Made by a program: the position numbers and the translations under genes. DNA of 6,687 nt. Origin: Bacteroidota bacterium (GTDB lineage: Bacteria; Bacteroidota; Bacteroidia; Bacteroidales; VadinHA17). Where the stretch lies: NCBI GenBank assembly GCA_030593185.1, contig JAUVHQ010000119.1, positions 1-6,687 on the forward strand, read 5' to 3'. Each line of letters begins with the position of its first letter. Position 1 is the first letter of the stretch. Shown here piece by piece: positions 1 to 6,230 of this stretch. The notes below the pieces were generated by a model. That model made no database searches. It had not been told where the DNA came from and was given only the letters and a program-made list of their open reading frames with translations.

Positions 1-1344
1 GATAACAGCATGTTTGGGAAGTATCATTATACTTCGGAATATGTTGAGAATATGATGTGGAATTATGTTTACCTGAATACCGGGCTTACAATAAATTTCA
101 ACGGTGAAAAAATCCGTTCAAAGAATGGCTTGCTCGATTTGTTGAATAATAACATGAGTTCATCCGGTATTTATCCTGTTATTCATTTGAAAAACAACGA
201 TATAGAGGTTGCATTTACTCATGGGAATCAATATGGTGAGGAATATCATGCTTTTGTTAACGGACAGCATACAATACAAGGGGGGACACACCTTTCGGCT
301 TTCAAGGAGACATTTGTAAAAGTTATCAGGGAATTTTACAGGAAAGATTTCGAACCGTCAGATATTCGTGCCAGTATAATTGCAGCATTCAGTGTAAAAA
401 TTGAAGAGCCGGTTTTTGAATCGCAAACTAAGACCAAGCTGGGATCCAAAAATATGTCTCCTGATGGACCTACAGTCAGGAATTTTATTAATGACTTTAA
501 TAAAACATATCTTGATAATTATCTTCATAAACATCCTGAGATAGCAGACCTCCTTCTGAAAAAAATCCTGGATTCGGAAAAAGAGCGTAAAGCGATCTCA
601 AGTGTGAAAAAACTTGCCCGCGAACGTGCAAAAAAAGCTAACCTTCATAATAAAAAACTCAGAGATTGCAGGATCCATTATAACTCGAAAGATGACCGCA
701 GGCTGAATACCACAATTTTTATTACAGAGGGAGACTCAGCAAGCGGGTCTATTACAAAATCGAGAAATGTTGAAACACAAGCTGTTTTCAGCCTTAAGGG
801 GAAGCCTCTCAATACATTTGGGTTATCCAAAAAGATTGTATACGAGAATGAGGAATTTAACCTTCTGCAGGCAGCGCTTAATATTGAAGATGGTCTTGAA
901 AACCTTCGATACAATAATGTTGTAATTGCCACTGATGCAGATGTTGACGGTATGCACATCAGGTTATTACTTATAACATTCTTTCTGCAGTTTTTCCACG
1001 ATCTTGTGAAACGAGGTCATCTTTATATTTTACAAACTCCCCTGTTCAGGGTAAGAAATAAAAAAGAGACTATTTATGCATACAGCAATGATGAAAAGGA
1101 AATAGCATTGAAAAAGCTTGATGGGAAAATTGAAATAACCAGGTTTAAAGGTTTAGGAGAGATATCACCTGATGAGTTTAAACATTTTATTGGGAAAAGT
1201 ATACGCCTGGATCCTGTCCGGTTGAAGAAGGAAGATATTGTTCCCGAATTCCTTTCATTTTATATGGGAAAAAATACACCCGAAAGACAGGATTTTATCA
1301 TTGAAAACCTAAGAGTAGAGGAGGTATTGGAGGAGAGTTTATAA
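1..1344 (+). CDS. parE: DNA topoisomerase IV subunit B (ParE), 5'-truncated by window edge
   Basis: ATPase subunit of topoisomerase IV, the type IIA enzyme that decatenates daughter chromosomes with ParC. The frame is open from base 1 (three codons precede the ATG at 10), so the gene runs in from outside. About 447 residues are present; the family is usually 600-650, so the N-terminal part of the GHKL ATPase domain is missing. Numbering from the Met at 10: the transducer domain has QGGTH at 90-94 and the QTKTKL motif at 139-144, whose lysine contacts the ATP gamma-phosphate in this family. The TOPRIM domain has the metal-binding EGDSASG at 240-246 and DADVDG at 309-314 (D309, D311, D313). FKGLGE at 379-384 and a C-terminal FYMGKNTPERQDFI segment follow. 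The phenylalanine in FKGLGE and the overall match to Bacteroides-type ParE favour ParE over GyrB, as does parC directly downstream. No truncation or frameshift is seen inside the fragment; it ends at TAA 1342-1344. Confidence 0.97.
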   Translation, partial: DNSMFGKYHYTSEYVENMMWNYVYLNTGLTINFNGEKIRSKNGLLDLLNNNMSSSGIYPVIHLKNNDIEVAFTHGNQYGEEYHAFVNGQHTIQGGTHLSAFKETFVKVIREFYRKDFEPSDIRASIIAAFSVKIEEPVFESQTKTKLGSKNMSPDGPTVRNFINDFNKTYLDNYLHKHPEIADLLLKKILDSEKERKAISSVKKLARERAKKANLHNKKLRDCRIHYNSKDDRRLNTTIFITEGDSASGSITKSRNVETQAVFSLKGKPLNTFGLSKKIVYENEEFNLLQAALNIEDGLENLRYNNVVIATDADVDGMHIRLLLITFFLQFFHDLVKRGHLYILQTPLFRVRNKKETIYAYSNDEKEIALKKLDGKIEITRFKGLGEISPDEFKHFIGKSIRLDPVRLKKEDIVPEFLSFYMGKNTPERQDFIIENLRVEEVLEESL

Positions 1345-1702
1345 TTATGTGATTTTCAAGCAGGAAAAACAGAAAGATTTATTAATAATGTGAACAAACA
1401 TTTATCTGTCTGAAAATAATCCACAAAACAAACCTATACAAAACAGAAGCAAAAATTGTAAAAGCCAAAAAAGAGAATGACGAACTGTTTTCTATCTTTG
1501 TAAAAAGTATTGAAACTGCTCAAAAAAATCAGAATCAATAAAAAAATCCTTATTCGTAAATAAATCTAAAATCGTTAATCGGTGTTCCTTGTTCTTAAAT
1601 CAATTAAAAGGAGACAAAAAAGCCAGAAGATAACAATGTATTAAAGCCATTAAAACGACTTTTATACGAGACATTTATGATAAATAGTTTGGTCCTGTTT
1701 TT
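1345..1702. other. parE-parC intergenic region, AT-rich, no gene recognised
   Basis: These 358 bases between the two topoisomerase IV subunits hold no recognisable gene. A frame open from 1386 to the TAA at 1539-1541 has no ATG and a low-complexity, lysine-rich product. A short frame at 1608-1712 also lacks a start. An AGGAG at 1609-1613 lies 22 bases before an ATG (1636) that is followed by TAT and TAA, so it does not drive a gene. No GC-rich hairpin with a T-run ends parE here. The one notable signal is the promoter motif listed separately at 1493. Confidence 0.7.
1493..1501 (+). promoter_or_regulatory. Candidate Bacteroidota-type -7 promoter element for parC
   Basis: TATCTTTGT matches the Bacteroidota sigma-ABfr -7 consensus TAnnTTTGY at every fixed position. 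Transcription would begin a few bases downstream and leave a leader of roughly 195 bases before parC. No TTG/TTTG -33 element is seen at the usual distance of about 19-21 bases upstream, so only half of the expected signature is present. It suggests that parC may be transcribed separately from parE, but one motif in AT-rich DNA can arise by chance. Confidence 0.4.
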
Positions 1703-4357
1703 ATGGACTATGAACTTATGAAAGAAAGTAATAATAATAATGTGAGTGAAAAGAGCAGGTCAAACGGAGAACTACCCGGCTGGATACAAACCAATGGAGA
1801 CCTTCACAAAATGGCAAACCTGTCAGGGATGTACCAGGATTGGTTCCTTGACTATGCTTCTTATGTAATTCTTGAAAGGGCTGTGCCTTATATTTCCGAT
1901 GGATTAAAGCCTGTTCAGAGACGGATCCTGCATGCAATGAAACGGATGGATGATGGAAGGTACAATAAGGTGGCAAATATTATCGGACATACTATGCAAT
2001 TCCATCCTCATGGAGATGCATCCATTGGAGATGCTCTTGTTCAACTGGGACAAAAAGAGCTTTTAATTGATGCCCAGGGAAACTGGGGTAATGTACTAAC
2101 AGGTGACAGCGCTGCCGCTCCAAGATATATCGAAGCAAGGTTATCTAAATTTGCACTGGATGTAGTTTTTAGTCCAAAAATTACAGATTGGAAAAATTCA
2201 TACGATGGCAGGAACAAAGAGCCTAAAATGCTTCCGGTGAAGTTCCCCCTGTTACTTACTCAAGGTGTTGAAGGAATTGCAGTAGGTTTAGCATCAAAAA
2301 TACTGCCTCACAATTTTAATGAACTTATTGATGCTTCTGTTAACTATCTTCAGAGGAAACCTTTTAAAATATTTCCCGACTTCTTAACAGGTGGATGGGC
2401 TGATTTTTCTAAATATAATGATGGTTTACGGGGAGGAGTAGTGCGGTTGAGAACAAGAATAACCAAACGGGATAATAAAAGTTTGGTTATTACCGATCTG
2501 CCTTATGGAAAAACGACAACAGTACTGATTGATTCTATTCTTAAAGCAAATGATAAGGGAAAAATAAAGATTAAAAAGATAGATGATAATACAGCAGATA
2601 AAGTAGAAATAATTGTTTATCTGGCGGCTGGCACATCAACAGATAAAACCATAGATGCCCTGTATGCTTTTACCGATTGTGAAATTTCAATTTCACCAAA
2701 CTCCTGTGTGATTAAGGATGACAAACCGGTTTTCCCCGGGGTTAACGAAATGCTGAAGTATTCTGCAAATAATACTGTTAACCTGCTGACAAAAGAACTT
2801 GAAATAAGGAAACAGGAACTTGAAGATGCCTGGCATTTATCTTCACTGGAAAAAATCTTTATTGAGAACAGGATATATATTGATATAGAAGATTGTGAAA
2901 CCTGGGAATCTATTATCAAGACAATTGACAAAGGACTGGAACCTTTTAAGAAATACCTTTTAAGAGAAGTTATCAGGGACGATATTATTCATCTGACAGA
3001 GATCAAAATTAAAAGAATTTCAAAATATGATTCAAAAAAGGCAGATGAATATATAAAAGGACTTGAGGCAGAAATTGATGAAGTAAAAAATCATCTTGCA
3101 AATATTATCCCTTTCACCATTAATTATTTCAAACAGATAAAGAAAAAGTACGGCAAGGGGAAAGAGAGAAAGACAGAGATCAGGAATTTTGATACAATTG
3201 TTGCCGCGAAAGTTGCAGCATCTAATGCTAAATTATTTGTTAACCGTAAAGAAGGTTTTATTGGCACAGGATTGAAAAAGGATGAATTTGTTTGCGATTG
3301 CTCTGATATTGACGATATCATTATTTTCCGTGGGGATGGAGCTTATATTGTTTCAAAGGTTGAGGATAAAAAATTTGTAGGGAAAGATATTATTCATGTT
3401 GCAATCTATAAAAAGAATGACAAACGCGGGATATTCAACGTAGTTTACAGGGATGGAAGGATGGGGAATACAATGATAAAACGATGTGCTATAACATCTG
3501 TTACCCGTGATAAGGAATATCATATTACCAAAGGGACACCTAATTCAAAATTACTCTACTTTAGTTCAAATCCTAATGGAGAAGCGGAGGTTATTAAAGT
3601 TTCCCTTAAACCGAAACCACGCCTGAAAAAAACTGTTATTGAATTTGATTTTAGTGAATTGGCAATTAAGGGGACGGGTTCAATAGGCAATATTCTTACA
3701 AAACATGCGGTTCATAAAATATTAATGAAAGAAAAAGGGGAATCTACCCTGGGGGGTCGTAAAATCTGGTATGATGAGGAGGTTAACCGTTTGAATGCTG
3801 AAGGTTATGGGAGGTTTTTAGGAGAATTCAGTAACGATAACAAAATTTTAGTAATGACCAGGAGTGGGATGTATCGCTTAGCTTCCTATGATTTGAATAA
3901 CCATTTTGAGGATGATGTTTTGCTGTTCGAAAAGTTTAAACCTCAGAAAATATTCTCTGTTATTTACTGGGATGCTGAGCAGGAATTTTACTATGTTAAA
4001 AGGTTTATTATTGACCCTGTTACAAAGTTAGTTGATTTTTTGAATGAGAATCACGAAACTAAACTAATAAGTGTTACTGAGGTTGAATATCCCCGTTTTG
4101 AAATTGAATTCGGGGGAAAGAATAAAAACAAGGACAATGAGATTATAGAAGTAGCTGAATTTATTAGTGTTAAAAGTTATAAAGCCAAAGGGAAAAGATT
4201 GTCCAATTTTTATGTTGAAAACATCAATGAAATAGAACCTGTAGTTAAAAACGAAAGTAAAATTGATTCAGGGGAGCAAATTGATGAAGAAGACAAATCT
4301 GTACCTGTTACCAGTAACCAAAACAATGATTCAGGGCAAATGCGACTTGAAATATAA
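1703..4357 (+). CDS. parC: DNA topoisomerase IV subunit A (ParC)
   Basis: DNA breakage and rejoining subunit of topoisomerase IV, acting with ParE on the chromosome. The product is 884 residues, normal for Bacteroidota ParC. After a variable polar N-terminus (about 1-38), the winged-helix/CAP-like domain carries HPHGDASIGDAL at 101-112 and the catalytic tyrosine Y142, next to R141 in APRYIEARL. GVEGIAVG is at 188-195, followed by the tower and a coiled-coil region with long charged helices (about 360-480). The C-terminal beta-propeller-like domain spans about 515-845. A canonical GyrA box (QRRGGKG) is absent; AIKGTGSIGNIL near 654-665 occupies a comparable position, which supports ParC rather than GyrA. 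The last 40 residues are acidic, likely disordered, and end in QMRLEI. ATG 1703 is the first in-frame start after the stop at 1685-1687; ATG 1718 is possible, and neither has a clear Shine-Dalgarno sequence. Paired with parE upstream. Confidence 0.98.
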   Translation: MDYELMKESNNNNVSEKSRSNGELPGWIQTNGDLHKMANLSGMYQDWFLDYASYVILERAVPYISDGLKPVQRRILHAMKRMDDGRYNKVANIIGHTMQFHPHGDASIGDALVQLGQKELLIDAQGNWGNVLTGDSAAAPRYIEARLSKFALDVVFSPKITDWKNSYDGRNKEPKMLPVKFPLLLTQGVEGIAVGLASKILPHNFNELIDASVNYLQRKPFKIFPDFLTGGWADFSKYNDGLRGGVVRLRTRITKRDNKSLVITDLPYGKTTTVLIDSILKANDKGKIKIKKIDDNTADKVEIIVYLAAGTSTDKTIDALYAFTDCEISISPNSCVIKDDKPVFPGVNEMLKYSANNTVNLLTKELEIRKQELEDAWHLSSLEKIFIENRIYIDIEDCETWESIIKTIDKGLEPFKKYLLREVIRDDIIHLTEIKIKRISKYDSKKADEYIKGLEAEIDEVKNHLANIIPFTINYFKQIKKKYGKGKERKTEIRNFDTIVAAKVAASNAKLFVNRKEGFIGTGLKKDEFVCDCSDIDDIIIFRGDGAYIVSKVEDKKFVGKDIIHVAIYKKNDKRGIFNVVYRDGRMGNTMIKRCAITSVTRDKEYHITKGTPNSKLLYFSSNPNGEAEVIKVSLKPKPRLKKTVIEFDFSELAIKGTGSIGNILTKHAVHKILMKEKGESTLGGRKIWYDEEVNRLNAEGYGRFLGEFSNDNKILVMTRSGMYRLASYDLNNHFEDDVLLFEKFKPQKIFSVIYWDAEQEFYYVKRFIIDPVTKLVDFLNENHETKLISVTEVEYPRFEIEFGGKNKNKDNEIIEVAEFISVKSYKAKGKRLSNFYVENINEIEPVVKNESKIDSGEQIDEEDKSVPVTSNQNNDSGQMRLEI

Positions 4358-4370
4358 TTCTGTTTGATCC

Positions 4371-4423
4371 TCCTTCGCGTTCCGCTTCGGACTTCGACCG
4401 ACGAAGTCGGCGGACGAAAAGGA
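4371..4423. repeat. GC-rich compound palindrome, REP-like
   Basis: These 53 bases contain 32 G or C in otherwise AT-rich DNA and fold in nested inverted repeats. TCCTT (4371-4375) can pair with AAGGA (4419-4423), and TCCGC (4381-4385) with GCGGA (4410-4414). GACTTCG (4390-4396) pairs perfectly with CGAAGTC (4402-4408) across the 5-base loop ACCGA. An alternative inner hairpin is CCGAC (4398-4402) with GTCGG (4406-4410) around GAA. It begins 13 bases after the parC stop. No T-run follows, so a simple intrinsic terminator is unlikely. A REP-type dispersed palindrome is an inference; copies elsewhere in the genome cannot be seen here. Confidence 0.6.
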
Positions 4424-4430
4424 AGTGGTT

Positions 4431-4489
4431 AATTCCCCGATGGTTGTCGCTTATGCTCCAAAGCTTCAGCGACGGAGCACATCGGAATT
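4431..4489. repeat. Second palindromic element with two overlapping stems, upstream of aroK
   Basis: An outer stem pairs AATT (4431-4434) with AATT (4486-4489) and CCGATG (4437-4442) with CATCGG (4480-4485), leaving a 2-base bulge at 4435-4436. Inside it are two perfect 6-base pairs in interleaved order: GTCGCT (4446-4451) with AGCGAC (4468-4473), and TGCTCC (4454-4459) with GGAGCA (4474-4479). They cannot both form as simple hairpins. The palindrome AAGCTT (4461-4466) lies in the shared loop. A run of only four T (4488-4491) overlaps the 3' end of the outer stem, so it could be a weak parC terminator, part of a REP-like pair with the preceding element, or a leader structure for aroK. Confidence 0.55.
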
Positions 4490-4529
4490 TTGGATATAGG
4501 GCTTGCCTTGGGATTTAATACTATATATT

Positions 4530-5036
4530 TTGAGAGTTTTTTTAATTGGTTTTATGGGAAGTGGAAAATCTACTGTAGGGAGAAAGCTCTCTTCAGTGGC
4601 AGGATTGAATTTTATCGACCTGGATAAATACATCCAGACAAGAGAGGGCAGGACAGTTAATGACATCTTCAATAATGAGGGAGAAGATTATTTTCGCCAA
4701 ACCGAACACCGCGTGTTAAAGGAAATTATTGAAAAAGATAATTTTGTTTTAAGTTGTGGCGGCGGTACACCATGCTTTTTAAACAATATGTCCATGATGA
4801 ATGAAAATGGGATTACCATTTATCTGCAAATGCCGGTTGGAGCATTACACTCACGGCTTCTCAAATCACCTGATAACAGACCTCTTTTAAAAGAAATTCC
4901 CGGGAATAAACTCAGAAACTATATTGCAATTACATTGAAAGAAAGAGAAAAATACTATAAAATGGCACACCATACGGTTGGAGCAATAAACCTTAAAATT
5001 TCATCTGTTGTTAAACTACTCAGGGAAATTCGCTAA
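4530..5036 (+). CDS. aroK: Shikimate kinase
   Basis: Cytoplasmic enzyme that phosphorylates shikimate with ATP to shikimate 3-phosphate, the fifth step of the chorismate pathway. From the TTG at 4530 the product is 168 residues, normal for the family. The P-loop is GFMGSGKS at 7-14. The shikimate-binding residues are D32 (in FIDLDKYI), R56 (in EDYFRQTEH), the GGG at 77-79 and R139 (in KEREKYY); the lid arginine is R117 in DNRPLL. All key residues of the fold are present. No ATG precedes the P-loop: the first in-frame ATG (4554) falls inside it. TTG 4530 gives MRVFLIGFMGSGKST, the usual N-terminus; TTG 4503 would add nine residues and is less likely. No Shine-Dalgarno sequence is visible. It lies 172 bases after parC on the same strand with palindromes between, so co-transcription is uncertain. 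Confidence 0.95.
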   Translation: MRVFLIGFMGSGKSTVGRKLSSVAGLNFIDLDKYIQTREGRTVNDIFNNEGEDYFRQTEHRVLKEIIEKDNFVLSCGGGTPCFLNNMSMMNENGITIYLQMPVGALHSRLLKSPDNRPLLKEIPGNKLRNYIAITLKEREKYYKMAHHTVGAINLKISSVVKLLREIR

Positions 5037-5087
5037 AAGAAACGCTTAAAGACAAATTGAATAATGCCCGCCTGACCTGACGGGAAG

Positions 5088-5119
5088 GGAATAATGGAAT
5101 GATGGAATAATGGAATGAT
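5088..5119. repeat. Tandem array of an 8-base unit, four copies
   Basis: Four head-to-tail copies alternate between GGAATAAT (5088-5095, 5104-5111) and GGAATGAT (5096-5103, 5112-5119), which equals two perfect copies of a 16-base unit. A degenerate GGGAAG follows. The array lies in the convergent gap between aroK and the queuosine transporter gene, outside any coding frame, with a unit length that is not a multiple of three. It looks like a slippage-prone microsatellite; copy number may differ between strains. Confidence 0.85.
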
Positions 5120-5145
5120 GGGAAGAAATTAAATGATATACTTTA

Positions 5146-5187
5146 GACTGCTGACTGAAGACTGCCGACTGAAGACGGTTGACTGAT
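5146..5187. repeat. Tandem array of a 7-base unit, six copies
   Basis: Six consecutive heptamers start with GAC: GACTGCT, GACTGAA, GACTGCC, GACTGAA, GACGGTT, GACTGAT. Read at double length, this is about three copies of a 14-base unit, the first two (5146-5159 and 5160-5173) differing at one base and the third more diverged. The array sits 26 bases after the octamer array and 31 bases before the stop of the opposing transporter gene. Heptamer arrays of this kind (STRR) are known from cyanobacterial intergenic DNA; a shared origin is not implied. Confidence 0.8.
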
Positions 5188-5218
5188 TAGTAGTAGCTTA
5201 TATTATTGGCGAATGTCC

Positions 5219-6007
5219 CTACTCAGATAATTTTTCCCTTTCCTTGAATTCTTTGGTAGGATCAAGTTTCAAATATTTTGAGAGCCATTTTGTACCAATA
5301 TAAAATGGGATTGTATCAAGCAGAGCAGCAACCATTTTAAATACATAGTTAGAGAGGATGAGAATAATCAACCCGTGTACAACAGTTTCACCCATTTTGA
5401 TCATTATTGCATCACTGGCCCACAAGTATGTAATAGTAATAACTGCAATTGAATCAACCATTTGACTGGTAAGAGTTGATCCGTTATTCCTTAACCATAG
5501 CATTTTTCCTTTGGTAAACTTTCTGAGAGCATGAAAGACATGTACATCAATAAACTGTGCTGTTAAATAAGCGATCATTGAAGCAATTGTGGCTCCAAAG
5601 GTCCATTTTCTTATTTGAAAAAATGTATGGTTAGGATCATCAAGAGCAGGTAGTCCTCCTTCCAATAATTCAGGATGTGGTGGTAGTACACCCCCCAGCC
5701 ACATAAAAAACAGCACCCAGATATTTAATAGTAATCCAACCCACACAACCATGGTAGCACGTTTTTTACCGTACAGTTCGCTAATAAAATCCGTACAAAG
5801 GAAAGTGATTGGATAAGGTAAAACCCCGATGAAAACAATAAAAGGGATGGTTCTGTCGAAAATTGTAAATGAAAGATCAATTTGCCTGGATATTCCCAGT
5901 ATATTCAGAATGGCAAGCGTACCTAAAAAAAAACCTGCAAGAATAATGAAAACTATTTCCCGCCTTTTGTTGGTTACTTTATCAACTTTATCACCAAAGT
6001 CAAACAT
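5219..6007 (-). CDS. yhhQ: Queuosine precursor transporter, YhhQ/VUT family
   Basis: Inner-membrane protein of the VUT family (PF02592/COG1738), whose E. coli member YhhQ imports queuosine precursors (preQ0/preQ1) for tRNA modification. The product is 262 residues, longer than E. coli YhhQ (about 220), partly through a loop at about 106-130 and a charged C-terminal tail. About six hydrophobic segments are seen: 18-38, 53-75, 84-105, 134-158, 180-198 and 208-235. Family signatures are YPITFLCTDFISELYGKKRA (65-84), with its conserved T-D pair in membrane segment 2, then AQFIDVHVFHALR (150-162), STLTSQMVDS (177-186) and the C-terminal FKMVAALLDTIPFYIG. The substrate is assigned by family; no queuosine genes are adjacent and no preQ1 riboswitch is evident upstream. 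ATG 6007-6005 begins a short cytoplasmic charged N-terminus and has A/T-rich DNA rather than a Shine-Dalgarno before it. It is convergent with aroK and divergent from the gene at 6231. Confidence 0.93.
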   Translation of the reverse strand: MFDFGDKVDKVTNKRREIVFIILAGFFLGTLAILNILGISRQIDLSFTIFDRTIPFIVFIGVLPYPITFLCTDFISELYGKKRATMVVWVGLLLNIWVLFFMWLGGVLPPHPELLEGGLPALDDPNHTFFQIRKWTFGATIASMIAYLTAQFIDVHVFHALRKFTKGKMLWLRNNGSTLTSQMVDSIAVITITYLWASDAIMIKMGETVVHGLIILILSNYVFKMVAALLDTIPFYIGTKWLSKYLKLDPTKEFKEREKLSE

Positions 6008-6230
6008 TTTATAAATATAATAGATTAATTAAAATATTTACAAAAAAATGATAAATAAAAAATCAGAACTTGGTAATTATTGCAGAAAATCGGGTACATT
6101 TCATAAATATCATGATAGTTTTTTCGTGCAATCAGATAAATTGAGATAAAATTTTGGAACAGTTTGAAATTATATGCTATATTTATTCACTTATATCTGA
6201 TTGGCTGATGATTTTTTTCAAAATACAGGA
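6008..6230. other. Divergent intergenic region, AT-rich
   Basis: These 223 bases separate the minus-strand transporter gene from the plus-strand gene at 6231 and must hold both promoters unless transcription enters from farther away. I see no exact TAnnTTTG on either strand. No GC-rich hairpin or riboswitch-like fold is apparent. The only small palindrome noted is ATCATGAT near 6109-6116, too short to call an operator. Confidence 0.5.

Noticed and set aside
678..959. Minus-strand open frame inside parE
   Set aside because: It is a shadow of the conserved TOPRIM coding region; the parE frame carries the motifs and the antisense product shows no recognisable domain.
1386..1541. Open frame in the parE-parC gap ending at TAA 1539-1541
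   Set aside because: It has no ATG, GTG or TTG near its beginning that would give a sensible gene, its product is lysine-rich and low in complexity, and it overlaps the candidate promoter.
1609..1638. AGGAG followed by an ATG, a possible small gene or leader peptide
   Set aside because: The spacing is 22 bases and the ATG is followed by one codon and a TAA, so there is no supportable peptide.
2617..2931. Minus-strand open frame inside parC
   Set aside because: It lies opposite well-conserved ParC coding sequence and has a serine-rich product typical of antisense shadows.
4371..4423. Intrinsic terminator of parC
   Set aside because: The stem is imperfect and interrupted, and no T-run follows on the plus strand; a palindromic repeat explains it better.
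5067..5084. CCCG/CGGG inverted repeat as a terminator of aroK
   Set aside because: The stem is only four base pairs with a 10-base loop and is not followed by a T-run on either strand.
6008..6130. preQ1 riboswitch upstream of the queuosine precursor transporter
   Set aside because: The region is almost all A and T; I find neither the C-rich loop nor the small GC stem of a preQ1-I aptamer on the minus strand.
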